DNA of 64,000 nt from Arboricoccus pini (GCF_900187945.1 NZ_FYEH01000018.1:20449-84448), one strand, 5' to 3'. Counted from the first letter of the stretch, positions 1 through 9,252 are shown. The notes: a model not told the origin generated them from the sequence alone. Program-made: numbers and translations.

Positions 1-497
1 AGGTGGCCCTGATCACCGCCCTGCCGGGCGTGGGCTCGCTCGACCAGCGCGCCAAGGGCTTCAAGGAAGAACTGGCCGCCTCCTACCCCGGTCTGAAGCT
101 CGTGGCCGACAAGGTGGCCGACGGTCAGCCGACGACGGGGCTCAACATCACGACCGACCTTTTGACAGCCAACCCCAATCTGGTCGGCATCTTCGCCTCC
201 AACCTGCCGATGGCGCAGGGTGCGGGCCAGGCGGTAGCCGAGTCCAAGCCCAAGAATCTGAGCCTGATCGGTTTCGACAGCGACCCCAAGCTGGTCCAGT
301 TCCTCAAAGACGGCGCGCTCGCGGCCCTCGTCGTCCAGGACCCCTATCGCATGGGTTATGAGGGCATCAGGACGGCGCTGGCGGCGGCCAAGGGCCAAAG
401 CGTGCCCAAGAACGTCGATACCGGGGTCACCGTGATCACCGGCGCCACCATGGATACGCCACGCGCCCAGGAGCTCTTGAACCCGAAGATCAACTGA
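1..497 (+). CDS. Sugar ABC transporter substrate-binding protein, C-terminal part (5' end outside window)
   Basis: This is the last 165 or so residues of a periplasmic binding protein of the ribose/galactose type (Peripla_BP_4 fold). The visible part has the family's pattern of a domain that picks candidates (residues about 45-75, ending FASNLPMAQGAGQAV), then IGFDSDP near residue 90, then a hinge and a VVQDPYRMGYEG segment before the end. The reading frame is open to the window edge, so the signal peptide and N-lobe lie upstream. It stops 2 nt before the ATPase gene, so it is the first visible gene of a binding protein-ATPase-permease operon. The exact sugar or polyol cannot be told from the sequence. 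Confidence 0.85.
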   Translation, partial: VALITALPGVGSLDQRAKGFKEELAASYPGLKLVADKVADGQPTTGLNITTDLLTANPNLVGIFASNLPMAQGAGQAVAESKPKNLSLIGFDSDPKLVQFLKDGALAALVVQDPYRMGYEGIRTALAAAKGQSVPKNVDTGVTVITGATMDTPRAQELLNPKIN

Positions 498-499
498 GC

Positions 500-2023
500 A
501 TGCCGGTCCAAGGAACAGGGCCGATGGGTGTGAGCCCGATGCCGGGCGGCCCCGTGCTCGAGCTTCGCGCCGTCGACAAGCGCTTTACCGGTACCTACGC
601 CTTGAAGAAGGTCGACCTGGCCTTCAAGGAGGGCGAGATCCACGCTTTGGTCGGCGAGAACGGTGCCGGCAAGTCGACGATGATCAAGATCCTGACGGGC
701 GCCTATGTGCGCTCGGGGGGGACCATCCTCTGGCGGGGCCAGGAAGTGGCCCTCGACACGCCGCAGGCCGCCCTGGCGCTGGGCATCAACGCCGTCCACC
801 AGGAAGTCGTCCTTTGCCCGCATCTGAGGGTGGCGGCCAACATGTTCCTGGGCGACGAGTCCACCCGGACGGGGCTGCTCCGGGATCGGCTGATGCAGCG
901 TCGCGCCCAGACCGTCCTCGACGAACTGGGCTTTCGCATCGATGCCGGCATGCTCCTGGGCGATCTCACCATCGGTCAGCAGCAGCTCGTGGCGACGGCC
1001 AGGGCCGCCATGCGCGGCGCCCGGTTTCTCATCTTCGACGAGCCCACCGCCTACCTCACCCGCGAGGAGACCGATCAGCTCTTCCGCCTGATCCGTCGCC
1101 TCCACCAGGATGGCGTGACGATCGTCTATATCAGCCACCGGCTGGAGGAGATCTTCGAGCTGGCGGAGCGGGTCTCCGTCCTGCGCGACGGGGCGCTGGT
1201 GGCAACGCGTCTGGTGGCCGAGACATCGACGGCGGAGCTGATCCGCGACATGGTGGCCCGGTCCCTGGCGGAGATCCATTACAAGGAGGAGGTGCCCAAG
1301 CGCGACCTGCTGCTTGAGGTCGAGGGGCTCTCCGGTCCGGGCTTCAAGGACGTCTCGCTCACCGTCCATCGCGGCCAGGTCGTCGGGCTCTATGGGCTGA
1401 TCGGTGCAGGGCGTAGCGAATTCGTCCAGTGCCTGTTCGGCCGCACGCGGCGCACGGCCGGCAAGGCTACCCTCAAGGGCCTGCCCTTCCATGCCCGCAC
1501 GCCCGCCGAAGCGATCGCCCTGGGCGTGGCCCTGGTGCCCGAGAGCCGGCGCGACCAGGGCCTCTGCCTCAATCTTGGCGTCGGCTTCAACCTCAACCTG
1601 ACGATCTTCCACCGTCTCAGCCGTCTCGGCATCGTCAGGCGGGCGGCCGAGCGCGCCGCCGCGGCGGAGCGCATGTCGGACATGCACATCGTCGCCGCCG
1701 GGCAGGGGGCGAGAGCTGCCACGCTCTCGGGCGGCAACCAGCAAAAGATCGTCATCGGCAAATGGCTGAGCCACGGTGCCGATCTCTACATCTTCGACGA
1801 GCCCACCGTCGGCGTCGACGTCGGCACGAAGCTCGAGATCTACAAGATCTTCGCCAGGCTCCTGCGCGAGGGGGCGGGCATCATTCTGATCTCCTCCTAC
1901 CTTCCCGAGGTCCAGGATCTGGCCGACGAACTGCTCGTCTTCAATCGCGGCAGGCTGAAGTCCCGCCATCCGGCCCGCGCCGTCGGGCCCGAAACGGTGC
2001 TCAAGGAGGCCATTGGTGTCTGA
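500..2023 (+). CDS. Sugar ABC transporter ATP-binding protein (CUT2, RbsA/MglA type)
   Basis: This 507-residue protein carries two fused ABC domains, the size and layout of RbsA/MglA, and would energise sugar import on the cytoplasmic face. Domain 1 has Walker A GENGAGKST (about residues 52-60), a degenerate signature LTIGQQQ and Walker B FLIFDEPTAYLT. Domain 2 has the degenerate Walker A GLIGAGRSEF typical of the second CUT2 half, a clean signature LSGGNQQK and IFDEPTVGVDVG. The start at 500 has no strong ribosome site; in-frame ATGs at 524 and 539 are alternatives. It overlaps the permease start. Family assignment is secure, substrate unknown. Confidence 0.93.
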   Translation: MPVQGTGPMGVSPMPGGPVLELRAVDKRFTGTYALKKVDLAFKEGEIHALVGENGAGKSTMIKILTGAYVRSGGTILWRGQEVALDTPQAALALGINAVHQEVVLCPHLRVAANMFLGDESTRTGLLRDRLMQRRAQTVLDELGFRIDAGMLLGDLTIGQQQLVATARAAMRGARFLIFDEPTAYLTREETDQLFRLIRRLHQDGVTIVYISHRLEEIFELAERVSVLRDGALVATRLVAETSTAELIRDMVARSLAEIHYKEEVPKRDLLLEVEGLSGPGFKDVSLTVHRGQVVGLYGLIGAGRSEFVQCLFGRTRRTAGKATLKGLPFHARTPAEAIALGVALVPESRRDQGLCLNLGVGFNLNLTIFHRLSRLGIVRRAAERAAAAERMSDMHIVAAGQGARAATLSGGNQQKIVIGKWLSHGADLYIFDEPTVGVDVGTKLEIYKIFARLLREGAGIILISSYLPEVQDLADELLVFNRGRLKSRHPARAVGPETVLKEAIGV

Positions 2024-2987
2024 ATCCACGGCAACGGGCGCGCTGGCCGGCCGCAAACTCAAATTTGGCTTTCTCCTCAACCTTACCCTTCTAGGGCTCC
2101 TCGTCCTCCTCTGGGTGATCTTGGGTTTCGCAACCGAGAATTTCGCGACCTATACCAACATCACGAACCTTCTGCGCCAGGCCTCGCTCTGGGCGATCAT
2201 CGCGATCGGCCAGACCTTCGTCATCATCACGGCCGGGATCGATCTTTCGGTGGGCGCCGTAGTCGGCCTGGCCAGCACGGTCGTGGCCCTGCTCCTGGTC
2301 CAGGGCTGGCCGATTTGGGCCGCCTGCCTCGTCACCCTGCTCATGGGCGTGCTGATCGGCGTGGCGCACGGCTTTGCCATCGTGCAGATGCGCCTGCCGC
2401 CCTTCATCACGACACTGGCGACGCTGACGGCATTGCGGGGCATAGGGCTCTTGATGACCAGCGGCCAGACCATTGCCGGCCTGCCTTCAAGCTTCAGCGC
2501 CTTCTCGCGCGAATCCTTCCTGGCCGTTCCCAATCTTTTCTGGATGGTGCTGCTGGTGGCTGCCCCCTGCTATCTCCTTTTGCACCATAGTCGCCTTGGC
2601 CGTCATCTCTTCGCCGTCGGCAGCAATCGCGAGGCAGCACGCTTGTCCGGCGTCAGTGTCGGCCGCACCATCTATCTGGCCTATATCGTCTCGGCCGGCC
2701 TCGCGGCACTGGCCGGCATCCTTACCGCCTCGCGCATCGGCATCGGCGTCGCCACCACGGGCGAGGGCTGGGAATTGCAGAGCGTCGCCTCTTCGGTGAT
2801 CGGCGGCGCCAGCCTCTTTGGCGCGGTCGGCAGCGTCATTGGCCCGCTGCTTGGCGCCATCCTGCTGACAACGATCAATAACGGCGCCAATCTCCTGAAC
2901 GTGAATCCGTTCTGGCAGCGGATTATCACGGGCGGCCTGATCGTCATCATTGTCTATTTCGACCAGCTGCGTCGTCGCGGGCGCTAG
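2016..2987 (+). CDS. Sugar ABC transporter permease (CUT2, RbsC type)
   Basis: This 323-residue membrane protein has about eight to ten hydrophobic segments and the BPD_transp_2 hallmarks of RbsC-like permeases: GIDLSVGAVVGLAS early, a LPPFITTLATL segment in the middle, and VIGGASLFGAVGSVIGPLLGA near the end. It would form the channel for the preceding ATPase and binding protein. GTG at 2016 is preferred because AAGGAGG at 2003-2009 sits 6 nt upstream; TTG at 2013 is too close to it. The gene overlaps the ATPase stop by 8 nt, which points to translational coupling. No regulator or catabolic gene follows in the operon. Confidence 0.92.
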   Translation: MSESTATGALAGRKLKFGFLLNLTLLGLLVLLWVILGFATENFATYTNITNLLRQASLWAIIAIGQTFVIITAGIDLSVGAVVGLASTVVALLLVQGWPIWAACLVTLLMGVLIGVAHGFAIVQMRLPPFITTLATLTALRGIGLLMTSGQTIAGLPSSFSAFSRESFLAVPNLFWMVLLVAAPCYLLLHHSRLGRHLFAVGSNREAARLSGVSVGRTIYLAYIVSAGLAALAGILTASRIGIGVATTGEGWELQSVASSVIGGASLFGAVGSVIGPLLGAILLTTINNGANLLNVNPFWQRIITGGLIVIIVYFDQLRRRGR

Positions 2988-3297
2988 GCGCTGGTCGTGC
3001 ATCCGCGATGACGCCAGCCGCGAGGCCGGCGCGTTCATTCCGGGCTTAAATTTTGCCGAGTCTCGATCTGGCCACGGACGACGCCCGCGCCCCGCTCTGC
3101 CGGGGCGCTCCCCTTAAGCGAAGACGAAGCGCGCACAACAGTGAACGCGCGCACAAAAGCCAAAAGGGGCGCGGATGCACCCCTTCCATTGCCGGTCAGC
3201 CTCAAGTCGCGCTTTAAGCTGGCAGTTGACCGATCAGAGAGCCTGAACAATGTCCGTCCGGGAAACCCGGCGGCATCGCGACCCTCTATCCTCGATC
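2988..3297. other. Intergenic region between sugar permease and rpsU, no gene seen
   Basis: These 310 nt separate two convergent genes. Open frames here are short and lack family resemblance. The only structure I can point to is a GC-rich hairpin near 3164-3185, listed separately. No tRNA cloverleaf or repeat was recognised by eye. Confidence 0.5.
3164..3185 (-). terminator. Possible terminator of rpsU
   Basis: Read on the minus strand, a stem AAGGGG/CCCCTT with a 10-nt loop is followed by a T-rich stretch (CCCCTTTTGGCTTTTG). It lies about 110 nt past the rpsU stop. The stem is short, so this is a weak call. Confidence 0.35.
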
Positions 3298-3546
3298 CTA
3301 GAGTTCGTCGCGCTCGGCGCGCTTGCGCAGCAGCTTGCGATAGCGACGAACGGCTTCCGCCTTCTCGCGGGCGCGACGCTCGGACGGCTTTTCATAGTGC
3401 CGGCGCATGCGCATCTCGCGATAAAGCCCCTCGCGCTGCATCTTCTTCTTGAGTGCGCGCAGAGCTTGATCGACATTATTGTCGCGAACCTGAACCTCGA
3501 TGATGGGACGGCCCTCCGTTGGTCCCGTGCCATCGACTTCCATCAT
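3298..3546 (-). CDS. rpsU: 30S ribosomal protein S21
   Basis: The protein is bS21, a small basic component of the 30S platform near the anti-Shine-Dalgarno end of 16S rRNA. The core from [18 protein letters not shown] through [20 protein letters not shown] to the Arg/Lys-rich tail is highly typical of Alphaproteobacteria. The usual S21 begins a few residues before VRDNNVDQ; here no start codon exists there (the Val codons are GTT), so translation must start upstream. Two adjacent ATGs at 3546 and 3543 give an 81-82 residue protein with about 17 extra N-terminal residues. No strong ribosome site is visible before either. Product certain, exact start less so. Confidence 0.93.
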   Translation of the reverse strand: MMEVDGTGPTEGRPIIEVQVRDNNVDQALRALKKKMQREGLYREMRMRRHYEKPSERRAREKAEAVRRYRKLLRKRAERDEL

Positions 3547-3678
3547 TGAGTCTGACAACAGGACGACAAAACCCATGCCCTCTTTATGAGGGCCTGCTGG
3601 CGGCTCTATAGCATATTTTGGCCGGGCGGCAATGGCGCAGACACCGGCCGCCGCGCAACGAGGCTCGATGGAGGGCGC

Positions 3679-4248
3679 ATGAGCATCCGTGAACTGACCT
3701 TGATGGGCAACCCCGTCCTCCTTGAGGTAGCCCAGCCGATCACCGACCTTGACGACCCTGAGCTGCAGATCCTCATCGACGACATGGTGGCCACCATGGA
3801 GGAAGCGGCCGGTATCGGCATTGCCGCGCCCCAGGTAGGCCAGAGCCGACGCCTCATCGTCGCCCTGCCGATCCAGGATCGCAACGAGGAGCGGGAGCCG
3901 CCCATGATCCTGCTCAATCCCGTTCTCGAACCCCTGGACGACGAGATGGTGGACGGGCTGGAGGGCTGCCTCTCGATCCCGGGCCTGCGCGGTATCGTCC
4001 CACGGCATCGCAGGGTGCGCTACCGGGCCCTCGATCGCACGGGCGAGCCAATCGAGGGGATCGCTGAGGACCTGTTCGCCCGCATCCTGCAGCACGAGGT
4101 CGATCATCTGGACGGTATTCTCTTTACGATGCGAATGACCGACCTCCGTCTCCTGGCCATGCAGTCGGAGGCGCACTATTTGGCAAGAAGTGAGGCCGAT
4201 TCCGAGGCCCCTGAAGACGACGAGGAGGAGGCTGGTCCGTCCGCATGA
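3679..4248 (+). CDS. def: Peptide deformylase
   Basis: This enzyme removes the formyl group from the initiator methionine of new proteins. All three deformylase motifs are present: GIGIAAPQ (residues 45-52), EGCLS (95-99) and HEVDH (139-143), which supply the Cys and two His metal ligands and the catalytic Glu. At 189 residues it is of normal size, with an acidic, probably disordered tail. ATG 3679 is chosen because GGAGGG lies just upstream and the mature family N-terminus starts MSIREL; the longer open frame upstream is not conserved. Its last codons overlap the start of the COQ9-like gene, so the two are probably co-translated. Confidence 0.95.
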   Translation: MSIRELTLMGNPVLLEVAQPITDLDDPELQILIDDMVATMEEAAGIGIAAPQVGQSRRLIVALPIQDRNEEREPPMILLNPVLEPLDDEMVDGLEGCLSIPGLRGIVPRHRRVRYRALDRTGEPIEGIAEDLFARILQHEVDHLDGILFTMRMTDLRLLAMQSEAHYLARSEADSEAPEDDEEEAGPSA

Positions 4249-4997
4249 GCGACACGACCGCATTCGACGCCACCACCGAGGCGGCTCCCGATCCGATGCT
4301 GCGCCGCATCGCCGACAAGGATGCCGTCCTGGAGGCCGCCTTTACGAACGCCGCCTTCGACGGCTGGTCCTTGAAGACGCTCGAGCGTTCGACGCAGGAG
4401 GCGGGGCTCGACAAGATGCACGCGACCCGCCTCTTCCCGCGTGGCACCCACGACCTTCTGGATTGGATCGACGATTGGGCCGACCGCCGCATGCTCGAGG
4501 CGGTGCCCGAGACCACGCTCCTCCGGGTCGGGATCAGGCGCCGCGTGGAACTGCTGATCGATGCCAGGCTCGATGTCCTGGGGCCGCACCAGGAAGGCCT
4601 GAGGCGGGCGCTCCTGACGCGCGGCCTGCCGCACAATGCCTTGGGCAGCCTGCGCAGCCTCTGGCGGACGGCGGACCGCATCTGGGATGCCGTCGGTGTC
4701 GACGAGGATCAGAGGAGCCTCAGCCACTATTCCCGCCGCGCGACGCTGGCGGCCCTGCTGGTCTCGATCATGCTCTACTGGTTCGAGGATCACTCGCCGC
4801 AGCATGTCGAGACGCGCGCCTTTGTCCGCCGTCGCCTGGACGACGTGTTGCGGCTCGGTAAAAGAGCCGGCTCGGCGCGGCAGATCCTGGATCGGCTGCC
4901 CCGTCTCCGTCCGCGCCTGAACACCCTGGTCGAGCGCTCGGGCTTCCACCCCGTTCGTCCCGGACACGGGCCGAAGCGTCCGACACGCGAGGTCTGA
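4245..4997 (+). CDS. COQ9 family protein (ubiquinone biosynthesis accessory protein)
   Basis: This 250-residue protein has a TetR-like helical fold. Two regions are characteristic of COQ9: [21 protein letters not shown] (around residues 62-82) and a C-terminal amphipathic stretch, [11 protein letters not shown] followed by [17 protein letters not shown]9 proteins bind isoprenoid lipids at the membrane and help the ubiquinone hydroxylation step; that role is inferred from the family. The start overlaps the def stop (ATGA), so it is an operon member. It ends 7 nt before the convergent DUF2239 gene. Confidence 0.85.
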   Translation: MSDTTAFDATTEAAPDPMLRRIADKDAVLEAAFTNAAFDGWSLKTLERSTQEAGLDKMHATRLFPRGTHDLLDWIDDWADRRMLEAVPETTLLRVGIRRRVELLIDARLDVLGPHQEGLRRALLTRGLPHNALGSLRSLWRTADRIWDAVGVDEDQRSLSHYSRRATLAALLVSIMLYWFEDHSPQHVETRAFVRRRLDDVLRLGKRAGSARQILDRLPRLRPRLNTLVERSGFHPVRPGHGPKRPTREV

Positions 4998-5004
4998 GCG
5001 GGCG

Positions 5005-5553
5005 CTAGAACGCCGCCGCCGCCCTGCTCGCCACGTAGGTCCTGATGTCGGCGGGCCAGTCGGCGATCTCCGCCTGGAACTTCAGGCGGTCGCCGGCATA
5101 GAGAGCGCGCAGCGCCTCCTCGTAACCCGGTCGGTCGCCCGCCAGGGCGGACATTAGCCGGTAGGCTCGATCCCTGGCCTGTCGCTTGTGGTCGGCCTCC
5201 TCGTTGGCATGCCTTGCCTGGTCGACCAGCTTGCGCAATGCCACCGAGGCGCCCCCGGGCTGCTGCGCCAGCCATTCCCAGTGGCGGGGCAGGAGGGTCA
5301 CCTCGCGGGCGACCACGCCGAGCCGAGGCCGGCCTGGCCCCCGCCGCTCCGACGGGGCGCCGTCCTCCCGGGCCAGCCAGGCAAGGCGTTGCCATTCCAC
5401 GATTTCGCTCGTGGCATCGGCGAAGATCAGGATCTGCGCGTCGTTGCCGGCCAAGGTTTCGAGGGCTTCCATCGTCGCCGCGGCCGTGCCTCGCGCCACG
5501 AGGCGGTCGCCGTCGAACGCCACGTAGCTTCTTTCGTCTAGGCTCTCATTCAT
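5005..5553 (-). CDS. DUF2239 family protein
   Basis: This 182-residue protein matches what I know of the DUF2239 family: an N-terminal YVAFDGDRLVARG strand pair, a central GRPRLGVVAREVTLLPRHWEWL block and a long charged helical region that ends in an Ala-rich tail. The GRPRLG-REVTLLPRHW part looks like a small DNA-binding or scaffold element, but no function is established to my knowledge. ATG 5553 is chosen because the conserved sequence begins there; an upstream in-frame ATG at 5643 would run through the promoter region. It is divergent from the dehydrogenase gene at 5655, and the two share a 100-nt control region with inverted repeats. Confidence 0.75.
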   Translation of the reverse strand: MNESLDERSYVAFDGDRLVARGTAAATMEALETLAGNDAQILIFADATSEIVEWQRLAWLAREDGAPSERRGPGRPRLGVVAREVTLLPRHWEWLAQQPGGASVALRKLVDQARHANEEADHKRQARDRAYRLMSALAGDRPGYEEALRALYAGDRLKFQAEIADWPADIRTYVASRAAAAF

Positions 5554-5603
5554 GCGGGCTGCTTCCCTGCTTCCCAGCTTTCTCGACCTATATACGCTGG
5601 CGG

Positions 5604-5635
5604 CGGATAAAGTCTTAGTATTATCCGGGTATAAT
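5604..5635. promoter_or_regulatory. Candidate operator/promoter between DUF2239 gene and SDR gene
   Basis: CGGATAA (5604-5610) and TTATCCG (5621-5627) form a perfect 7-nt inverted repeat with a 10-nt spacer. Overlapping it, ATTAT (5620-5624) and ATAAT (5631-5635) flank CCGGGT, and TATAAT (5630-5635) could act as a -10 element for the SDR gene. The AT-rich symmetrical composition stands out from its GC-rich surroundings. The binding protein is unknown. Confidence 0.4.
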
Positions 5636-5654
5636 TCATGCAAGGGACAGGATC

Positions 5655-6494
5655 ATGACGCACGCAGCGCTGGCTTCAGGGCAGGTCGCCCTCCTGACGG
5701 GCGCCGCCAGCGGCATCGGGCTCGCGGCCGCGACGCGCTTTGCCGGCTTCGGCATGAAGCTTGTCATCGTCGACATCGACGCCAACGCTCTTGCCAAAGC
5801 CGAAGGCGAACTCCTGGCGGCCGGCGCGCCAGAGGTCATGGCGGCCGTCGTCGACGTCGCCGATGCTGCGGCGATGCGCGCCCTCGCCAACCGGGTTGCC
5901 CAGGTCTTCGGGCCGCTATCGGTGCTGATGAACAACGCAGGTAGGGAAGGCGGGGGCGAACTCCTGGGCGATCCGACCCGTTTCAAGGCGATCCTGGACA
6001 CCAATCTCGGCGGCGTCGTCAACGGCATCCAGGCCTTCGTGCCCGCGATGATCGAGGCGGCCAAGCCCGGTCTCGTCATCAATACCGGCTCCAAGCAAGG
6101 CATTACCACCCCGCCCGGAGACACCGCCTATAACGCGAGCAAGGCGGCGATCAAGGTCGTCACCGAGGCGCTGGCGCATGACCTCAGGCAGCATCCGGGG
6201 CTGCCGATCACCGCCCACCTGCTCATTCCCGGCTTCACCTTCACTGGCTTCACCCGCGTGCGGACGGACATCAAGCCCGACGCCGCGTGGCTGCCCGAGC
6301 AGGTCATCGACTTCATGCTGCCGGCCATCGAGCGCGGCGACTTCTACATCTTGTGCCCGGACAACGATGTCACCCGGGCGATGGACGAGAAACGCATCGC
6401 CTGGGCAGCGGGCGACCTCATCGAGAATCGCCCGGCTCTTTCCCGCTGGCACCCGGACTACGCGGGGGCGTTCAAGCAGTTCATGGAGAGCTGA
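5655..6494 (+). CDS. Short-chain dehydrogenase/reductase (SDR)
   Basis: This 279-residue protein is an NAD(P)-dependent oxidoreductase of the classical SDR fold. Visible motifs are the cofactor loop TGAASGIG (residues about 15-22), an Asp after the second strand (IVDID), LMNNAG, and the catalytic Ser in NTGSKQG with YNASK (Tyr and Lys). The Asp after strand 2 suggests NAD rather than NADP preference. After the catalytic site the protein has a longer than usual insert with YILCPDNDVTRAMDEKRIAWA, found in a subgroup of uncharacterised SDRs. The substrate is unknown. An AGGGACAGG ribosome site precedes ATG 5655. Confidence 0.88.
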   Translation: MTHAALASGQVALLTGAASGIGLAAATRFAGFGMKLVIVDIDANALAKAEGELLAAGAPEVMAAVVDVADAAAMRALANRVAQVFGPLSVLMNNAGREGGGELLGDPTRFKAILDTNLGGVVNGIQAFVPAMIEAAKPGLVINTGSKQGITTPPGDTAYNASKAAIKVVTEALAHDLRQHPGLPITAHLLIPGFTFTGFTRVRTDIKPDAAWLPEQVIDFMLPAIERGDFYILCPDNDVTRAMDEKRIAWAAGDLIENRPALSRWHPDYAGAFKQFMES

Positions 6495-6495
6495 G

Positions 6496-6526
6496 GCTCC
6501 GGAGGCGACGTAAGGCCCCCCGGAGC
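6496..6526. terminator. Candidate bidirectional terminator between SDR gene and ilvD
   Basis: GCTCCGG (6496-6502) pairs with CCGGAGC (6520-6526) in the 40-nt gap between two convergent genes. There is no U-tract on either strand, so it is only a plausible intrinsic stop or mRNA end. Confidence 0.35.
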
Positions 6527-6534
6527 GGTAAGGG

Positions 6535-8391
6535 TCAGCGGCGCCGCAACTGACTGACGTCGCGCACCGCGCCGCGCGCGGCACTGGTCGTGAGTGCCGC
6601 ATAGGCCTTAAGGGCCACCGACACCTTGCGATCGCGTGCCGCCGGCTGCCATGCCTTGTCGGGTCCAAGCGCCTCCATGGCGGCACGGCGCGCCTCGAGC
6701 TCGGCATCCTCGATCATCAGCATGATGGAGCGATTGGGGATGTCGATTTCGATGATGTCGCCTTCCTCGACGAGGCCGATGGCTCCGCCTTCGGCCGCTT
6801 CCGGCGAGACATGGCCGATCGAGAGACCCGATGAGCCGCCGGAGAACCGGCCGTCCGTTACGAGCGCGCAGACCTTCCCCAGGCCCTTCGACTTCAGATA
6901 GCTGGTCGGGTAGAGCATTTCCTGCATGCCGGGGCCGCCTTTGGGCCCCTCGTAGCGGACCAGGACGACGTCGCCGGGCACGATCTTGCCACCCAGAATG
7001 CCCTCGACGGCGGCGTCCTGGCTCTCGAAGATGCGAGCGGGACCCTTGAAGGTCAAAATCGAGGCATCCACACCGGCCGTCTTCACGATGCAGCCATCGC
7101 GCGCGATGTTGCCATAGAGGACGGCCAGACCGCCATCCTGCGAGAAGGCATGCGCCTTGTCACGGATGACGCCGGCTGCCCTGTCGGTGTCGAGCTCGCG
7201 CCAGCGCGCCGACTGGCTGAACGCTACCTGCGTCGGCACGCCGCCCGGCGCCGCCCGATAAAAGCTGTCGACCTCGGCGGTCGGCTGGCCGCGCACGTCC
7301 CAGCGGGCCAGGGCTGCTTTCATGGTGGGCTCGTGCACGGTCGAGACGCTCGTATCGATCAGGCCCGCGCGATCGAGCTCGGCCAGGATGCCCATGATGC
7401 CACCCGCCCGATGCACGTCCTCGACATGCACGTCGGCGACGGCGGGTGCCACCTTGCAGAGCACGGGCACGCGACGCGAGAGCCGGTCGATGTCGGCCAT
7501 CTTGAAGGGGATCTCGCCCTCCTCGGCGGCCGCCAGGAGATGGAGGACCGTGTTGGTCGAGCCGCCCATCGAGATGTCGAGGGTCATCGCATTCTCAAAG
7601 GCGGCCAACGAGGCGATATTGCGCGGCAGCACGCTTGCATCGTCCTGCTCGTAATAGCGCCTTGCCAGATCGACGATCAGCCAGCCGGCTTCCTTGAAGA
7701 GTCGCTCGCGATCGGCGTGCGTCGCCAGGACCGTGCCGTTGCCGGGCAGTGCCAGGCCCAGGGCCTCGGTCAGGCAGTTCATCGAATTGGCGGTGAACAT
7801 GCCCGAGCAGGAACCGCAGGTCGGACAGGCGGAGCGCTCGATCGTTTGGACTTCGTCGTCGGTGATCGAGCCGTCGGCCGCGGCCACCATCGCGTCGATC
7901 AGGTCCATCGAGCGGGTCTTGCCGCGATGGAGCACCTTGCCCGCTTCCATGGGGCCGCCGGAGACGAAGATGACCGGCACGTTCAGGCGCATCGCCGCCA
8001 TCAGCATGCCGGGCGTGATCTTGTCGCAATTGGAGATGCAGACGATGGCATCGGCGCAATGCGCGTTCACCATGTATTCGACGGCATCGGCGATGATCTC
8101 GCGGGACGGCAGGCTGTAGAGCATGCCGTCATGGCCCATGGCGATACCGTCATCGACGGCGATCGTGTTGAACTCCTTGGCGACGCCGCCCGCCTTCTCG
8201 ATCTCGCGCGCTACGAGTTGGCCCAGATCCTTCAGATGCACATGGCCGGGCACGAACTGGGTGAAGGAGTTGGCAATGGCGATGATCGGCTTGCCGAAAT
8301 CATCGTCCTTCATGCCAGTCGCACGCCAAAGGCCGCGCGCACCGGCCATGTTGCGGCCATGGGTGGTGGTGCGGGAACGATAGGCGGGCAT
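6535..8391 (-). CDS. ilvD: Dihydroxy-acid dehydratase
   Basis: IlvD converts 2,3-dihydroxy-isovalerate and its homologue to the 2-keto acids in valine, isoleucine and leucine synthesis. The 618-residue length and all landmarks fit: [14 protein letters not shown] and [18 protein letters not shown] supply the iron-sulfur cysteines, and [19 protein letters not shown] lies in the C-terminal active-site lobe. The long form with three conserved Cys is typical of enterobacterial and alphaproteobacterial IlvD, probably with a [4Fe-4S] cluster. The start at 8391 fits the family N-terminus [19 protein letters not shown]. It stands alone, facing the ModE-like gene. Confidence 0.96.
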   Translation of the reverse strand: MPAYRSRTTTHGRNMAGARGLWRATGMKDDDFGKPIIAIANSFTQFVPGHVHLKDLGQLVAREIEKAGGVAKEFNTIAVDDGIAMGHDGMLYSLPSREIIADAVEYMVNAHCADAIVCISNCDKITPGMLMAAMRLNVPVIFVSGGPMEAGKVLHRGKTRSMDLIDAMVAAADGSITDDEVQTIERSACPTCGSCSGMFTANSMNCLTEALGLALPGNGTVLATHADRERLFKEAGWLIVDLARRYYEQDDASVLPRNIASLAAFENAMTLDISMGGSTNTVLHLLAAAEEGEIPFKMADIDRLSRRVPVLCKVAPAVADVHVEDVHRAGGIMGILAELDRAGLIDTSVSTVHEPTMKAALARWDVRGQPTAEVDSFYRAAPGGVPTQVAFSQSARWRELDTDRAAGVIRDKAHAFSQDGGLAVLYGNIARDGCIVKTAGVDASILTFKGPARIFESQDAAVEGILGGKIVPGDVVLVRYEGPKGGPGMQEMLYPTSYLKSKGLGKVCALVTDGRFSGGSSGLSIGHVSPEAAEGGAIGLVEEGDIIEIDIPNRSIMLMIEDAELEARRAAMEALGPDKAWQPAARDRKVSVALKAYAALTTSAARGAVRDVSQLRRR

Positions 8392-8515
8392 CGGACGAGT
8401 TCCTTGGAAGGCTGTGAGAGAGAGCGGTTTTAGGCCATATCGTCACGCTTGCTAAGATGTCTTCGTCCTCAGTTCATGTTGAAGGTTTGCAATCCCACGC
8501 AGTTCCGCCCTAGTT

Positions 8516-8938
8516 TTGATCGCGAAAAAGATAAATCGTAACCCTCGATCGGCTTTGGTGGGCGTGGATCAGACGGCAGGCAGACTCTCCTTGCGGGTCG
8601 ATTTCCTGGGCGGCACGCCGGAACGGCGCCTGGGGCCGGGCAAGATAGCCCTTTTGGAGGCGATCGCGCGGACGGGCTCGATCTCGGCTGCCGGGCGCTC
8701 GCTCGGCATGTCCTACAAGCGCGCCTGGGATCTGACCGATGCCATGAACCGTCTCTTCAAGGCGCCCGTGGTCGAGACACGCAGCGGCGGCCGCGATCAT
8801 GGCGGTGCTGTGCTGACGACGACCGGCCAATGCGTGCTCGAGACCTACCGTGCCCTCGAGGTCAGGGCGATGTCGGCGGCAGACACGCATCTGGCGGCGC
8901 TAGCCGAGCTTCTGGCAACGCCCAGCGCCGACGGCTGA
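8516..8938 (+). CDS. ModE-like winged-helix transcriptional regulator (single domain)
   Basis: This protein of about 140 residues resembles the N-terminal DNA-binding domain of ModE: LGPGKIALLEAIARTGSISAAGRSLGMSYKRAWDLTDAMN is cut here into its helix-turn-helix (GSISAAGRSLGMSYKRAW). The molybdate-binding TOBE domains of E. coli ModE are missing, as in many short alphaproteobacterial ModE-like proteins. It is followed at once by modCBA on the other strand, so molybdate control is a reasonable inference, strengthened by the ModE-type box before modA. The start is uncertain: TTG at 8516 or GTG at 8558 or 8564, none with a clear ribosome site. Confidence 0.8.
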   Translation: MIAKKINRNPRSALVGVDQTAGRLSLRVDFLGGTPERRLGPGKIALLEAIARTGSISAAGRSLGMSYKRAWDLTDAMNRLFKAPVVETRSGGRDHGGAVLTTTGQCVLETYRALEVRAMSAADTHLAALAELLATPSADG

Positions 8939-8939
8939 A

Positions 8940-9155
8940 CGAGCTCGGCCCCATCTCGTAGATCACGGCCATCAGGACGAGGGCAAAGTCGGCAGGACGC
9001 CGACGAAGATCAAGCTCCAAAAAGGGCGCCAGCGGCGTGTCGCGGGCCCCGATGAGTGCCGTCTCCGCGGCACCTGTCAGCCTCGATGCGGCGATCATGA
9101 AAAGGAGCCCCAACTGGGTCTGGGTGATCCCGAAGGTCGCCAAGCATGCCCTCAT
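8940..9155 (-). pseudogene. Possible remnant of an EamA/DMT-family transporter (C-terminal end)
   Basis: On the minus strand a fragment reads like the last two helices of a drug/metabolite transporter: LGLLFMIAASRLTGAAETAL, then GARDTPLAPF, then after a disturbed stretch VLMAVIYEMG. In EamA proteins these correspond to the region where ALI..LDTPLAPLWVWL is followed by a GGALVLAAV helix. Here the WVWLAFGE part is scrambled, as expected from frameshifts, and no complete start-to-end gene exists. It fills most of the 314-nt gap between the ModE-like gene and modC. The call rests on visual similarity of a short stretch. Confidence 0.35.
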
Positions 9156-9252
9156 TGGGGCTCGGTACGTTAAGGGCCGCCAGCGGTGCCGCGATGGGCG
9201 GTGAGCAGGGAGGCGGCCGCTACAATGGGGCGAGCGCCGGTCGACTCTGAGC

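Noticed and set aside
356..2080. A 574-codon minus-strand frame opposite the sugar ABC ATPase
   Set aside because: Same reason: fully antisense to a conserved gene, no start site or domain.
2988..3297. Possible tRNA or small RNA gene in the gap before rpsU
   Set aside because: No cloverleaf or conserved T-loop sequence found; only a weak hairpin.
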